Assembly (NCBI GenBank): GCA_902786615.1
Contig: CADADE010000022.1
Coordinates: 1 to 35,235, forward strand
Length of the DNA: 35,235 nucleotides
Source: Oscillospiraceae bacterium
Lineage (GTDB): Bacteria > Bacillota_A > Clostridia > Oscillospirales > Oscillospiraceae
Direction of reading: 5' to 3'
Below the pieces are notes generated by a model that saw only the letters and a list, made by a program, of their open reading frames with translations, made no database searches and was not told the DNA's origin. Of the stretch, positions 24,575 through 34,379 are shown in pieces. A program made the translations under genes and the position numbers. The number at the start of each line of letters is the position of its first letter. Positions within the stretch are counted from its first letter, which is position 1.

Positions 24575-25951
24575 ATGACAAAGCTATGGGCAGGGCGGAC
24601 GGAGGCTGATACGGCGCAGCTTGCCGACGACTTCAACTCCTCCATCGCCTTTGACAGCCGCATGGCAAAGCAAGATATCACCGGCTCGATGGCCCATGCC
24701 GCCATGCTGGGGGCCAGGGGCATCATCACCGGGCAGGACGCTGCGCAGCTCATCGACGGACTGCAGGGCATTCTGGACGATCTTGGCTCCGGCGCTTTGC
24801 AGATCGACATGCAGGCCGAGGACATCCATATGTTCGTCGAGCAGGTGCTGACCGAGCGCCTCGGAGACGTGGGCAGGAAGCTCCACACCGCGCGAAGCCG
24901 CAACGACCAGGTGGCGCTGGATTTCCGCATGTATCTGCGTGACGAGATCGACGAAATCGCGGCGCTGACGAAAACGCTCACCGCTGTGATCTGCGACAAG
25001 GCGGAGGAATACAAGGCCGCCATCATGCCGGGCTATACGCATCTGCAGCGGGCCCAGCCCATCACCTTCGGGCACCAGCTCATGGCCTATGCGATGATGC
25101 TGCTGCGGGATCTGGGCCGGCTCAAGGACTGTCGACGACGCCTGAATCTCTCCCCCATCGGCTGCTGCGCCCTGGCGGGCACCACCTACGACACCGACCG
25201 CGCGATGGAGGCCAGGTCCCTCGGCTTTGACGGGATCTGTCTCAACTCCATCGACGGCGTATCCGACCGCGACTTTGCAGCCGAGCTCTGTGCAGCGCTG
25301 AGCATTGAGATGATGCATCTGTCGCGGCTTTCGGAGGAGCTGATCCTCTGGTCAAGCTGGGAGTTTCAGTTTATCGAGCTGCCCGACGCTTACACGACAG
25401 GCTCGTCCATCATGCCGCAGAAGAAAAACCCCGATATGGCGGAGCTGGTGCGCGGCAAGACAGGGCGCGTGTACGGCGATCTAATGGGCCTTCTCACGGT
25501 ACTCAAGGGCCTGCCGCTTGCATATAACAAGGATATGCAGGAGGACAAGGAGGGTGTGTTCGACGCCTGCGACACCGCCAGGATGTGCCTGGAGGTGATG
25601 GCGGGCATGCTCCCCGGCATGAAGGCCCGGACAGACAGGATGCTCAGGGCTGCGTCCGAGGGCTTTATCAACGCGACAGACCTTGCCGACTATCTGGTGA
25701 TGAAGGGGCTCCCCTTCCGCTCCGCTTATAAGATCTCCGGCGCGCTGGTGAAGCAGTGCATCCAGGAGGGCAAGACGCTCGATACGCTGAGCCTGGAAGA
25801 ATACAAACAAGCCTCTCCGTTAATCGAAGAGGATGTATATACACACATCGACCTCAGCACCTGCGTGAGCAAGCGTGTGAGCGCAGGCGGCACCAGCGTG
25901 GAATCTGTGGAAAAGCAGATCGCTGCGGTGCGAAAAGCATTGGAAGAATGA
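24575..25951 (+). CDS. argH: Argininosuccinate lyase
   Basis: The 458-residue enzyme splits argininosuccinate into arginine and fumarate. The fumarase/lyase superfamily signature GSSIMPQKKNP starts at Gly276 and carries the catalytic serine loop. The N-terminal KLWAGRT and the SRNDQVALDFRMYLRDE and GYTHLQRAQPITFGHQL blocks are typical of ArgH. Length is standard. The ribosome binding site AAAGGA lies just outside the composite repeat that separates it from argG. The transporter binding-protein gene follows after 26 bases, indicating one operon. Confidence 0.96.
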   Translation: MTKLWAGRTEADTAQLADDFNSSIAFDSRMAKQDITGSMAHAAMLGARGIITGQDAAQLIDGLQGILDDLGSGALQIDMQAEDIHMFVEQVLTERLGDVGRKLHTARSRNDQVALDFRMYLRDEIDEIAALTKTLTAVICDKAEEYKAAIMPGYTHLQRAQPITFGHQLMAYAMMLLRDLGRLKDCRRRLNLSPIGCCALAGTTYDTDRAMEARSLGFDGICLNSIDGVSDRDFAAELCAALSIEMMHLSRLSEELILWSSWEFQFIELPDAYTTGSSIMPQKKNPDMAELVRGKTGRVYGDLMGLLTVLKGLPLAYNKDMQEDKEGVFDACDTARMCLEVMAGMLPGMKARTDRMLRAASEGFINATDLADYLVMKGLPFRSAYKISGALVKQCIQEGKTLDTLSLEEYKQASPLIEEDVYTHIDLSTCVSKRVSAGGTSVESVEKQIAAVRKALEE

Positions 25952-25977
25952 CTGATGATTTGAAAGGAGAAACCACC

Positions 25978-26748
25978 ATGAAAAAAACACTCGCCCTTGT
26001 TCTTGCGCTGAGCATGATTTTTGCCCTGGCTCTGAGCGTACCGGCCTCCGCCGCCGACACCCTCACCATGGCGACGAGCCCCGACTTTCCTCCCTTTGAA
26101 GAGCTGCAGAGCGACGGCAGCGTCGTCGGCATCGAAGTCGACCTGCTGAACATGATCTGCGAGAAGCTCGGCATGGAGCTCAAGATCGAGCAGATGGACT
26201 TTGACTCCGTCCTCCCCGGCGTCCAGGCCGGCAAGTATGACGTCGGCGTGTCCGGCATTTCCGTGACCGAGAAGCGCCAGAAGAACGTTCTGTTCACCGA
26301 TCCCTACTGCCTCGCCGCCCAGGCCATCGTGGTCAAGACTGGCAGCGACATCACCGGCAAGGCCGACCTCGACAAGAAGAAGATCGCCGTCCAGACCGGC
26401 ACCACCGCCGAGAGCTTCTGCATGGAGAACGGCTACAAAGTCTCCTCCTTCCAGGCAAACTCCGACGCGGAGATGGCCCTTGTCACCGGCAAGGTTGACG
26501 CCTGGGTCATCGACGATCTGACCGCCGCCGAGATGGTCAAGGCCTACAACAAGGATCACCCCGACGCCCTCAGTATTCTGGGCGAGGCCATGACCACCGA
26601 GCCCTACGCCTTCGCCTTTGCCTTCGGCAGCGAGGACATGGTCGCCAAAATCAACGACGTGCTGCACGCCCTGGTTGAGGACGGTACCGTCGCCGGTCTC
26701 TTTGAGAAGTTCGACGTGCCCTACACCGCGCCCGTCTTCGAGAAGTAA
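25978..26748 (+). CDS. Amino-acid ABC transporter substrate-binding protein (SBP family 3)
   Basis: A 256-residue secreted binding protein. The signal peptide MKKTLALVLALSMIFALALS ends with cleavage expected after ASA in PASAADTL. The family 3 fold is clear: TMATSPDFPPFEE, GIEVDLLNMI, GVSGISVTEKRQKNVLFTDPY (arginine that holds the ligand carboxylate) and KVDAWVIDD (aspartate that holds the amino group). The ligand should be a polar amino acid. Its setting among argG, argH, argF and carAB suggests arginine, ornithine, citrulline or glutamine, but sequence alone does not decide. AAAGGAG 8 bases upstream and the signal peptide fix the ATG at 25978; an open frame running further upstream is the argH shadow. 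A strong hairpin follows the gene. Confidence 0.92.
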   Translation: MKKTLALVLALSMIFALALSVPASAADTLTMATSPDFPPFEELQSDGSVVGIEVDLLNMICEKLGMELKIEQMDFDSVLPGVQAGKYDVGVSGISVTEKRQKNVLFTDPYCLAAQAIVVKTGSDITGKADLDKKKIAVQTGTTAESFCMENGYKVSSFQANSDAEMALVTGKVDAWVIDDLTAAEMVKAYNKDHPDALSILGEAMTTEPYAFAFAFGSEDMVAKINDVLHALVEDGTVAGLFEKFDVPYTAPVFEK

Positions 26749-26777
26749 GTTCTATCCTACAGCAAATACGTCCGTAC

Positions 26778-26798
26778 ACCCGGGGCGAAGCCCCGGGT
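26778..26798 (+). other. Intercistronic mRNA hairpin after the binding-protein gene
   Basis: ACCCGGGGC-GAA-GCCCCGGGT is a perfect 9-bp stem with a 3-base loop and no U run, located between the binding-protein and permease genes. Such hairpins commonly protect the upstream message and allow the binding protein to be made in excess over the membrane subunits; that role is inferred. Confidence 0.6.
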
Positions 26799-26824
26799 TG
26801 CGGCGCATATAAAGGAGAAACCAT

Positions 26825-27511
26825 ATGAGTGCATGGTTTGCCAAACTACACGAAACATTTATTGAAACCGGCTACTACCGGCTGCTGCTGCAGGGTCTTG
26901 GAAACACCCTCGTCATGACGATCGGTGCGCTCTGCATCGGCGTGGTGATCGGCACGCTCATCGCCGTTATCAAATATTTTGCCGAGGACGTCCCCAGCCT
27001 CAAGCCGCTGGACATTCTCTGCAACCTGTATGTGACCGCCATCCGCGGCATCCCCGTGGTGGTTCTGCTGATGATCTTCTTCTATATCATCATGACCTCC
27101 GCCGAGGGGATCACCGTCGGCATCATCGCCTTCGGCATCAACTCCGGCGCGTATATGGCGGAGATCATCCGCAGCGGCATCAACGCCGTGGACAAGGGCC
27201 AGATGGAGGCCGGGCGCAGCCTTGGCATGAGCAAGGTGCAGGCCATGCGCAAAATCGTCTTTCCCCAGGCTGTGCGCTATATCCTCCCCGCCATCGGAAA
27301 TGAAATGATCGCCCTGCTGAAGGAAACCTCCGTCGCGGGCTATGTGGCGGTAGTCGATCTGACCCGCGCGGGCAACCTCGTGCGAAACAACACCTATGAC
27401 GCCTTTAACCCCCTGATGGCAGTCGCCCTGACCTATCTGCTGCTGGTGGCGCTGATGACGAAGGCGCTCAAGAATCTGGAAAGGAGGCTTGCAAAGAGTG
27501 ATAAACGTTAA
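26825..27511 (+). CDS. Amino-acid ABC transporter permease (HisM/GlnP type)
   Basis: A 228-residue membrane protein with about five helices. The N-terminal [21 protein letters not shown] matches the start of the polar amino-acid permease domain. The coupling EAA loop is [22 protein letters not shown], beginning near residue 130. A single permease gene implies a homodimeric channel. It has an AAAGGAG site 7 bases before ATG and overlaps the start of the ATPase gene, so the two are coupled. Confidence 0.93.
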   Translation: MSAWFAKLHETFIETGYYRLLLQGLGNTLVMTIGALCIGVVIGTLIAVIKYFAEDVPSLKPLDILCNLYVTAIRGIPVVVLLMIFFYIIMTSAEGITVGIIAFGINSGAYMAEIIRSGINAVDKGQMEAGRSLGMSKVQAMRKIVFPQAVRYILPAIGNEMIALLKETSVAGYVAVVDLTRAGNLVRNNTYDAFNPLMAVALTYLLLVALMTKALKNLERRLAKSDKR

Positions 27512-28220
27512 GAATCTCAAAAAGGTTTTCGACGGCAACGAGGCCCTCAAGGGCGTGAGCGTCGAAATCAACAAGGGGGATGTGATGTGTATCATCGGCC
27601 CCTCCGGTTCCGGCAAGTCCACTTTCCTGCGCTGTCTGAACCTTCTGGAGCGCCCCGACGGCGGGCAGGTCATTTTTGACGGCGACGATCTCATGGACAA
27701 GCACGTCAATCTCAACCAGCACCGGCAGAAGATGGGCATGGTATTTCAGCAGTTTAACCTCTTCCCGCACATGACGGTACTGGAAAACCTCACCTGCGCG
27801 CCCATGATGCTGAAAAAGATCAGCAAGCAGGACGCCGAGAAAACCGCCATGGACTATCTCCAGCGCGTCGGTCTCGCTGACCGCGCGGGTTCTTACCCGA
27901 ACCAGCTCTCCGGAGGACAAAAGCAGCGCATTGCCATCGTCCGCGCTCTGTGCATGGAGCCGGAGGTCATGCTCTTTGACGAGCCCACCTCCGCCCTCGA
28001 CCCCGAAATGGTGGGCGAGGTGCTGGACGTGATGAAAAAGCTTGCCGAGCAGGGCATGACCATGGTGGTGGTCACGCACGAGATGGGCTTTGCCCGCGAG
28101 GTGGGCAACCGCGTCCTCTTCATGGACAACGGCCTGATCGTCGAAGAGGGCACCCCGAGCGAAATATTTGAGCACCCCAAGAGCGAGAGGCTGCAAAGCT
28201 TCTTATCGAAGGTACTGTGA
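27498..28220 (+). CDS. Amino-acid ABC transporter ATP-binding protein (GlnQ/HisP type)
   Basis: A 240-residue ATPase. Walker A is GPSGSGKS (Gly34-Ser41), the Q-loop is [10 protein letters not shown], the signature is LSGGQKQR (from 137), Walker B is VMLFDEP with Asp161 and Glu162, and the switch histidine is His194. There is no C-terminal regulatory domain, as is usual for polar amino-acid importers. The GTG at 27498 is preferred: AAGGAGG at 27481-27487 lies 10 bases upstream, while the in-frame TTG at 27489 is only 1 base from that site. The gene overlaps the permease by 14 bases and is followed by argF 13 bases later. Confidence 0.93.
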   Translation: MINVKNLKKVFDGNEALKGVSVEINKGDVMCIIGPSGSGKSTFLRCLNLLERPDGGQVIFDGDDLMDKHVNLNQHRQKMGMVFQQFNLFPHMTVLENLTCAPMMLKKISKQDAEKTAMDYLQRVGLADRAGSYPNQLSGGQKQRIAIVRALCMEPEVMLFDEPTSALDPEMVGEVLDVMKKLAEQGMTMVVVTHEMGFAREVGNRVLFMDNGLIVEEGTPSEIFEHPKSERLQSFLSKVL

Positions 28221-28233
28221 AGGAGAAACAACC

Positions 28234-29217
28234 ATGAACCTGCATGGACGCGATTTTCTCACCCTGCTGGATTACAGCCCGGAGGAGATCGAGGGGCTGC
28301 TGGATCTGGCGGCTGAGCTGAAAGCGAAAAAGAAGGCGGGCGTCCCGCACAAAATGCACGAGGGCAAAAACATCGCCCTCATTTTTGAGAAGACCAGCAC
28401 CCGCACCCGCTGCGCCTTTGAGGTCGCGGGGCGCGACCTCGGCATGGGCGTGACCTATCTGGACCCCAGTGGATCGCAGATCGGGAAGAAGGAGAGCATC
28501 GCCGACACGGCCCGCGTCCTCTCCCGCATGTTTGACGGTATCGAGTACCGGGGCTACGGTCAGGCCATCGTGGAAGAGCTGGCACAGTACGCCTCCGTCC
28601 CGGTCTGGAACGGCCTGACCAACGAGTTTCACCCGACCCAGATCCTGGCGGACTTTCTCACCATCCGGGAGCATTTCGGGACTCTCCGGGGCGTGAAGCT
28701 CGTCTACCTCGGCGATGCGCGCTACAATATGGGTGACTCGCTGATGGTGGGCTGCGCCAAGATGGGCATGCACTTTGTCGCCGCAGCGCCAAAGAAATAC
28801 TTCCCCGATCCCGCGCTGACTGCGCGATGCCGCGCCATCGCCAAAGATACCGGCGCCGTGCTGGAATTTGAGACCGATCCCGTCAAGGCCGTGAAGGACG
28901 CCAAAGTGCTTTACACCGACGTGTGGGTCTCCATGGGCGAGCCGGCGGAGGTTTGGGCAGAGCGTCTTTGCGATCTCGCCCCCTATCAGGTAAACGCCGC
29001 GCTGATGGCGGCAGCCGCTCCCGACGCTGTTTTTCTGCACTGTCTGCCCGCTTTTCATGATCTCAAAACCGGCATCGGCAGAGAGATCGGGGAAAAATTC
29101 GGCAGAACCGAAATGGAAGTGACGGACGAGGTCTTTGAAAGCCCCCGCTCCTTGGTATTTGACGAGGCCGAAAACCGCATGCACACGATCAAAGCGGTCA
29201 TGGCCGCAACACTGTGA
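28234..29217 (+). CDS. argF: Ornithine carbamoyltransferase
   Basis: The 327-residue enzyme makes citrulline from ornithine and carbamoyl phosphate. The carbamoyl-phosphate loop is STRTR (Ser55-Arg59) in [17 protein letters not shown] of [12 protein letters not shown] and the ornithine-binding DVWVSMGE follow. The ornithine-specific catalytic loop HCLPAFHD starts at His269 with Cys270. These motifs exclude aspartate or putrescine transcarbamoylase. It sits directly before carAB, which supplies its carbamoyl phosphate, and downstream of argGH, which use its product, so a biosynthetic role is likely. AAGGAG precedes ATG 28234. Neither arcA nor arcC, marks of the catabolic pathway, is present here. 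Confidence 0.96.
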   Translation: MNLHGRDFLTLLDYSPEEIEGLLDLAAELKAKKKAGVPHKMHEGKNIALIFEKTSTRTRCAFEVAGRDLGMGVTYLDPSGSQIGKKESIADTARVLSRMFDGIEYRGYGQAIVEELAQYASVPVWNGLTNEFHPTQILADFLTIREHFGTLRGVKLVYLGDARYNMGDSLMVGCAKMGMHFVAAAPKKYFPDPALTARCRAIAKDTGAVLEFETDPVKAVKDAKVLYTDVWVSMGEPAEVWAERLCDLAPYQVNAALMAAAAPDAVFLHCLPAFHDLKTGIGREIGEKFGRTEMEVTDEVFESPRSLVFDEAENRMHTIKAVMAATL

Positions 29218-29222
29218 GGCAT

Positions 29223-30293
29223 ATGAAGAAAGCTTATCTTGTACTGAATAACGGCAAGGTCTTTGAGGGAACGCGCATCGGCGCGGAGGGCGACGGTCTC
29301 GGCGAGCTGGTGTTCACCACCGGCATGACCGGCTACCTTGAGACTCTGACCGATCCCAGCTACGCCGGGCAGATCATCATGCACACCTTCCCCCTCATCG
29401 GAAACTACGGGGTCATCCCCGAGGACTTTGAGGGGGCGTGCCTCGCGAAAGGCTACGTGGTGCGCGAGCTTTGCGATACCCCCTCCAACTTCCGCAGCGA
29501 ATACGCGCTGGATCGCTTCCTGAAGGAGCACAACATTCCCGGTATCTGCGGCGTGGACACCCGCGCCCTCACCCGCATGATCCGCGAGGAGGGCGTGATG
29601 AACGCGCTCATCTGCGACGAGGTTCCGGCCGATCTTGCGCCCATCCGCGATTACGCGGTGAGAGGCGGCGTTGCCATGGCGAGCTGCAAACGGGCGCAGG
29701 TCTTTCCCTCCTCAGGTAAGGAAAAATACCGCGTGGCGCTGCTGGACTACGGCGCGAAGCATCACATTGTCGAGAGCCTGCAGGAGCGCGGCTGCCGCGT
29801 GATGGTTCTGCCGCACGACAGCACCGCCGAGGACGTTCTCACCCTCGAGCCCGACGGGCTCATGCTCTCCAATGGTCCCGGCGACCCGAAGGAAAACGTT
29901 TTTGAGATTCAGCAGCTCAAAAAGCTGATGGGAAAGCTCCCGGTCTTCGGCATCTGCCTGGGGCATCAGCTTGCCGCCCTCGCCCTCGGCGGGGACACGG
30001 TGAAGCTCAAGTACGGCCACCGCGGCGCAAACCAGCCGGTAAAGGACGTCAAGCTCGGCCACTGCTTCATCACGAGCCAGAACCACGGCTACGCGGTGGT
30101 GAGCGAGAGCGTGAAGAAGATCGCCGAGCTTCGCTATGTGAACGCGAACGACTTCAGCTGCGAGGGGCTGGATTACCCGGAGCACAAGTGCTTTACCGTG
30201 CAGTTTCACCCGGAGGCCAGCGCAGGCCCCCACGACACGGGCTTTTTATTCGACCGCTTTGTCGACATGATGGGAGGCGAAGGCCATGCCTAA
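29223..30293 (+). CDS. carA: Carbamoyl-phosphate synthase small (glutaminase) subunit
   Basis: The 356-residue subunit releases ammonia from glutamine and passes it to the large subunit. The N-terminal CarA domain is seen in GMTGYLETLTDPSYAGQI and CGVDTRALTRMIRE. The class I glutaminase domain has the catalytic cysteine Cys245 in FGICLGHQ, with His329 and Glu331 in QFHPEAS. ATG 29223 is preferred over the GTG at 29214 because GAGG lies between them and the GTG has no ribosome binding site. Even so, the spacing is short, suggesting coupling with argF, whose stop is 5 bases upstream. It overlaps the carB start by 8 bases. Confidence 0.95.
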   Translation: MKKAYLVLNNGKVFEGTRIGAEGDGLGELVFTTGMTGYLETLTDPSYAGQIIMHTFPLIGNYGVIPEDFEGACLAKGYVVRELCDTPSNFRSEYALDRFLKEHNIPGICGVDTRALTRMIREEGVMNALICDEVPADLAPIRDYAVRGGVAMASCKRAQVFPSSGKEKYRVALLDYGAKHHIVESLQERGCRVMVLPHDSTAEDVLTLEPDGLMLSNGPGDPKENVFEIQQLKKLMGKLPVFGICLGHQLAALALGGDTVKLKYGHRGANQPVKDVKLGHCFITSQNHGYAVVSESVKKIAELRYVNANDFSCEGLDYPEHKCFTVQFHPEASAGPHDTGFLFDRFVDMMGGEGHA

Positions 30294-33200
30294 AAATCCG
30301 AATATTCAGAAGGTGCTGGTCATCGGCTCCGGCCCCATCGTGATCGGGCAGGCAGCGGAGTTTGACTACGCCGGCGCCCAGGCCTGCCGCGTGCTGCGGC
30401 AGGAGGGGATCCGCACCGTGCTGGTAAACTCCAACCCCGCCACCATCATGACGGACAAGCACCTGGCGGACGCCATCTATCTTGAGCCGCTGACGGCGGA
30501 GACTCTGCGGCGTATCATCGCGCTGGAGCGCCCCGACGGCCTGCTTGCCGGTCTCGGCGGGCAGACGGGTCTGACGCTTGCCATGCAGCTTACCCGGGAC
30601 GGGACGCTGGAAAAATACGGCGTGACCCTGCTCGGCTCCGGCATCGACGCCATTGAGCGCGCCGAGGACCGCGAGCGCTTCCGCGAGACCCTGGCCGAGA
30701 TGGGCCAGCCCGTCATCCCCTCCGCCACCTGTGAGGATGTGGAGACGGCGCTGGAAATCGCCGACGAAATCGGCTATCCCGTCATTGTCCGCCCGGCCTA
30801 TACCCTTGGCGGCACGGGCGGCGGCATCGCCCAGGATAAGGATGAGCTTGCCGCCATCGCGCGGCAGGGCCTGGATCTCTCCCCCATCACGCAGGTCCTG
30901 ATCGAAAAATGTGTCTCCGGCTGGAAGGAGATCGAATTTGAGACCATGCGTGACGCAGTCGGAAACGTGATCGCGGTCTGCTCCATGGAGAACGTGGACC
31001 CCGTCGGCATCCACACCGGCGACTCCATCGTCGTCGCCCCGGCCCTGACGCTGGCGGATAAGGAATACCAGATGCTGCGCTCGGCAGCGCTGAACATTGT
31101 GGGCGCCATCGGCATCCAGGGCGGGTGCAACGTGCAGTTTGCGCTGAACCCGGACAGCTTTGAGTACGCCGTCATCGAGGTAAACCCCCGCGTCTCCCGC
31201 TCGTCCGCGCTGGCCTCCAAGGCCACCGGCTACCCCATTGCGAAGATTTCCACCCGCATCGCCCTGGGCTATACCCTGGACGAGATCAAAAACGACATCA
31301 CCGGCAAGACCTGCGCCTGCTTTGAGCCGACCGTGGACTACGTGGTGGTCAAGTTCCCCAAGTGGCCCTTTGAGAAATTTGCCGGGGCCAGCCGCAGGCT
31401 CGGCACGCAGATGAAGGCGACGGGCGAGGTCATGGCCATCGCCCCCTGCTTTGAAATGGCGCTGATGAAGGCCGTGCGCGGGGCGGAGCTGGGACTTGAT
31501 ACCCTCAACGCCGTGCCCCTGTCCGACGCGCCGATCCGCGAGCGCCTCGCGGCCCAGGACGACCGGCGCATCTTCACCGTGTTCGAGGCCATCAAGGCCG
31601 GGTTCACGGTGGATGAAATCTTTGACATCACCAAAATCGACCGCTGGTTCCTTTGGAAGCTCAAGAAGCTCGCCGATTTTGAGGCGCATATCGTATCCCA
31701 CGGTCTCTCCGACGAGGACTATCGGAAGGCCAAGCTCTTCGGCTACCCGGACGAGGCGCTCAAAAGGCTCTGCGGGCTTAAAAGCGTCCCCGGGATGGAT
31801 ATGCACTACAAGATGGTGGACACCTGCGGTGCGGAGTTCGACGCCGAGACGCCCTACTTCTACTCTTCCTATGACGACGAGTGTGAAAGCCGTCTCTTCC
31901 CCCGCTCCGGCAAGCCCGTGGTCATGGTGCTGGGCTCCGGCCCCATCCGCATCGGCCAGGGCATTGAGTTTGACTATTCCTCCGTGCACTGTGTCTGGAC
32001 GCTGCGGGAGATGGGCTACGACGTTGTGATCGTGAACAACAACCCCGAAACCGTCTCCACCGACTATGATACCGCCGACCGGCTGTACTTTGAGCCGCTG
32101 TGCCGGGAGGATGTTTGGAACATCGTCCAGCTTGAAAAGCCGGTGGGCGTGGTCGTGGCCTTTGGCGGACAGACCGCCATCAAGCTCACGGACTTTCTGG
32201 ACAAGAAGGGCGTGCAGATCCTCGGCACCTCCGCCGACAGCATCGACGTGGCGGAGGATCGCGCAAGATTCGACGCGCTGCTGGAAAACTTCGGCATTCG
32301 CCGTCCGAAGGGGCGCGGTGTGCTGACGCTCTCCGAGGCGCTGGACGCCGCCGCATCTCTGGGCTATCCCGTGCTGCTGCGCCCGAGCTATGTGATCGGC
32401 GGGCAGAACATGTGCATCTCCCGCGACGCGGCGAGCACCGAAAAGTACATGAAGGGCATCCTCGCCCAGGGAATCGAAAACCCCGTGCTGGTGGACAAGT
32501 ACATGCCCGGCACGGAGCTGGAGGTGGACGTCATCTCCGACGGGGAGGACGTGCTGATCCCCGGCATCATGGAACATATCGAGCGCGCGGGTGTGCACAG
32601 CGGCGACTCCATCGCCGTTTACCCGCCCTACAATCTGAACGACAAGTTCCTGCAGCGCATCACCGAGGTTTCCGAAAAGCTGGCCCTGGCGCTCGGCACG
32701 AAAGGACTCGTGAATATCCAGTATCTCATCTGGCAGGACGAGCTGTATGTCATTGAGGTGAACCCCCGCGCCTCTCGCACGGTGCCGTATATCAGCAAGG
32801 TGACAAACGTGCCGATGGTCGATCTCGCCTCCAAGATCATGCTGGGCGCGAAGCTCCGCGATCTCGGCTTCGGCACGGGCCTGTACCGCACGCCGCCCTA
32901 CTACGCCGTCAAGGTCCCCGTCTTCTCTTTCGAGAAGCTCTCCGACGCCAACTCCATCCTCGGCCCGGAGATGAAGTCCACGGGCGAGGTGCTGGGTCTC
33001 GGCCGCACGCTGGCGGAGGCGCTCTTCAAGGGTCTGACCGCCGCGGGCTTCCGGCTGCCGGACGCGCTGGACGGGCCGCGCGGTGTGCTGCTCAGCGTGG
33101 AGAAGGAGGACAGCCAGGAGATACTCTCCCTCGCCCGGCGCTTTTATGAGCTGGGGCTCACGCTCTACGCCACGCGCGACACGGCGGCGGCCATCGCCTC

Positions 33201-34317
33201 GCTCGGCATCCCGGTACAGTCGGTTGCAAACGCCGCGGAAAACGATGAAATCTACCGCCTCATGGAGAGCGGCTCGCTGCGCTACATTGTCTATACCGGC
33301 GCTGTCAAGGACGACACCATGGGCGACTACATTGCCCTGCACCGCCGCGCCATGCAGCTCGGCGTTCCCTGCCTTACCTCGCTCGACACCGCCAACGCCC
33401 TTGCGGAGATCATCGCCAGCCGCTTCCACGAGAGCAGCACCGAGCTTGTGGACATCAACGCCATGCGCACCGAGCACCAGACCATCCGCTTCACCAAGAT
33501 GCAGGACTGCGGCAACGACTATATCTTCATCGAAAACTTCGACGGGGCCATCACCTGCCCGGAGTCTCTGTGCGTCAATCTCTGCCGCGCGCACACCGGC
33601 GTCGGCAGCGACGGCATTGTGCTCATTGAGAAATCCGAGATCGCGGACGTCAAAATGCGCTCCTTCAACCGCGACGGGAGCGAGGGCAGAATGGCGGGCA
33701 ACAACATCCGCTGCATCGCCAAATACGTCTATGACCGCGGCCTCGTCCGCAAGGAGGAGATGTGCGTGGAGACGGGCAGCGGCGTGCGCTCCCTGCGCGT
33801 GTTCCTGCGCGACGGAAAGGTCAGCTCCGTGGAGGTGGACATGGGAAAGGCCTCGCTCAAGGCAAGCGAGATCCCGGTCGTGTCCGATCAGGAAGCGCTG
33901 ATCAGCAGCCCCGTCAGCATCGGCGGCGCAGACTACGCCGTCACCTGTGTCAGCGTCGGCAACCCCCACTGTGTGGTCTTTTGCGACGGTATCGACGGGC
34001 TTGCGCTCGATAGGATCGGCCCGCAGTTTGAGCACGCCCCCCTCTTCCCCGAGCGCGTAAACACCGAGTTTGTGCGCGTGGTGAACCGCCACAGCCTGCG
34101 CATGCGCGTCTGGGAGCGCGGCAGCGGCGAGACTCTGGCCTGCGGCACCGGCGCGTGCGCGGCGGTGGTGGCAGCCTGTGAAAACGGGCTCTGCGACAAG
34201 GGCAGCGACGTCAAGGTCAGCCTTCTCGGCGGCGAGCTCACGGTGAACTACACGGACGAGCGCGTCCTGCTCACCGGCGGGGCCAGCGTCGTGTTTGAAG
34301 GAAGCTTTGAATATTGA
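30286..34317 (+). CDS. carB-dapF: Carbamoyl-phosphate synthase large subunit fused to diaminopimelate epimerase (CarB-DapF)
   Basis: One uninterrupted frame of 1343 residues. Residues 1-1059 are a complete CarB. They comprise an N-terminal ATP-grasp half (KVLVIGSGPIVIGQAAEFDY), an oligomerisation segment, a second ATP-grasp half from about 543 (VLGSGPIRIGQGIEFDYSS) and the MGS-like allosteric domain from about 929, ending SSTELVDINAMR as many clostridial CarB proteins do. With almost no linker, residues 1066-1343 form a complete DapF: IRFTKMQDCGNDYIFIE, catalytic Cys1143 in NNIRCIAKYVYD and Cys1286 in GETLACGTGAC. These are 143 residues apart, as in DapF enzymes. DapF converts LL- to meso-diaminopimelate for lysine and peptidoglycan. 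Met1060 (ATG 33463) could be an internal start but has only a weak upstream GTGG. GGGAGG precedes the carB ATG, which overlaps carA. A shared terminator follows. Confidence 0.93.
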   Translation: MPKNPNIQKVLVIGSGPIVIGQAAEFDYAGAQACRVLRQEGIRTVLVNSNPATIMTDKHLADAIYLEPLTAETLRRIIALERPDGLLAGLGGQTGLTLAMQLTRDGTLEKYGVTLLGSGIDAIERAEDRERFRETLAEMGQPVIPSATCEDVETALEIADEIGYPVIVRPAYTLGGTGGGIAQDKDELAAIARQGLDLSPITQVLIEKCVSGWKEIEFETMRDAVGNVIAVCSMENVDPVGIHTGDSIVVAPALTLADKEYQMLRSAALNIVGAIGIQGGCNVQFALNPDSFEYAVIEVNPRVSRSSALASKATGYPIAKISTRIALGYTLDEIKNDITGKTCACFEPTVDYVVVKFPKWPFEKFAGASRRLGTQMKATGEVMAIAPCFEMALMKAVRGAELGLDTLNAVPLSDAPIRERLAAQDDRRIFTVFEAIKAGFTVDEIFDITKIDRWFLWKLKKLADFEAHIVSHGLSDEDYRKAKLFGYPDEALKRLCGLKSVPGMDMHYKMVDTCGAEFDAETPYFYSSYDDECESRLFPRSGKPVVMVLGSGPIRIGQGIEFDYSSVHCVWTLREMGYDVVIVNNNPETVSTDYDTADRLYFEPLCREDVWNIVQLEKPVGVVVAFGGQTAIKLTDFLDKKGVQILGTSADSIDVAEDRARFDALLENFGIRRPKGRGVLTLSEALDAAASLGYPVLLRPSYVIGGQNMCISRDAASTEKYMKGILAQGIENPVLVDKYMPGTELEVDVISDGEDVLIPGIMEHIERAGVHSGDSIAVYPPYNLNDKFLQRITEVSEKLALALGTKGLVNIQYLIWQDELYVIEVNPRASRTVPYISKVTNVPMVDLASKIMLGAKLRDLGFGTGLYRTPPYYAVKVPVFSFEKLSDANSILGPEMKSTGEVLGLGRTLAEALFKGLTAAGFRLPDALDGPRGVLLSVEKEDSQEILSLARRFYELGLTLYATRDTAAAIASLGIPVQSVANAAENDEIYRLMESGSLRYIVYTGAVKDDTMGDYIALHRRAMQLGVPCLTSLDTANALAEIIASRFHESSTELVDINAMRTEHQTIRFTKMQDCGNDYIFIENFDGAITCPESLCVNLCRAHTGVGSDGIVLIEKSEIADVKMRSFNRDGSEGRMAGNNIRCIAKYVYDRGLVRKEEMCVETGSGVRSLRVFLRDGKVSSVEVDMGKASLKASEIPVVSDQEALISSPVSIGGADYAVTCVSVGNPHCVVFCDGIDGLALDRIGPQFEHAPLFPERVNTEFVRVVNRHSLRMRVWERGSGETLACGTGACAAVVAACENGLCDKGSDVKVSLLGGELTVNYTDERVLLTGGASVVFEGSFEY

Positions 34318-34330
34318 GCATCAACATTTG

Positions 34331-34372
34331 CCCAACAAAAAAAGACACCCTTCGGTGTCTTTTTTTGTTGGG
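34331..34372. terminator. Bidirectional terminator between carB-dapF and the glutamate dehydrogenase gene
   Basis: CCCAACAAAAAAAGACACC (34331-34349) pairs perfectly with 34354-34372 around a CTTC loop, a 19-bp stem with A7 on one arm and T7 on the other. It lies 13 bases after the carB-dapF stop and 7 bases after the minus-strand gene stop, so it can serve both. Confidence 0.88.
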
Positions 34373-34379
34373 GTATGAA

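Noticed and set aside
25756..25977. N-terminal extension of the amino-acid binding protein into argH
   Set aside because: The frame is open by chance; the signal peptide and AAAGGAG site fix the start at 25978.
30193..34092. Open frame of 1299 codons on the minus strand opposite carA/carB-dapF
   Set aside because: It is a high-GC shadow of a strongly conserved plus-strand gene; its translation is His/Val/Gly/Asp-rich with no recognisable motif, and it has no ribosome binding site.
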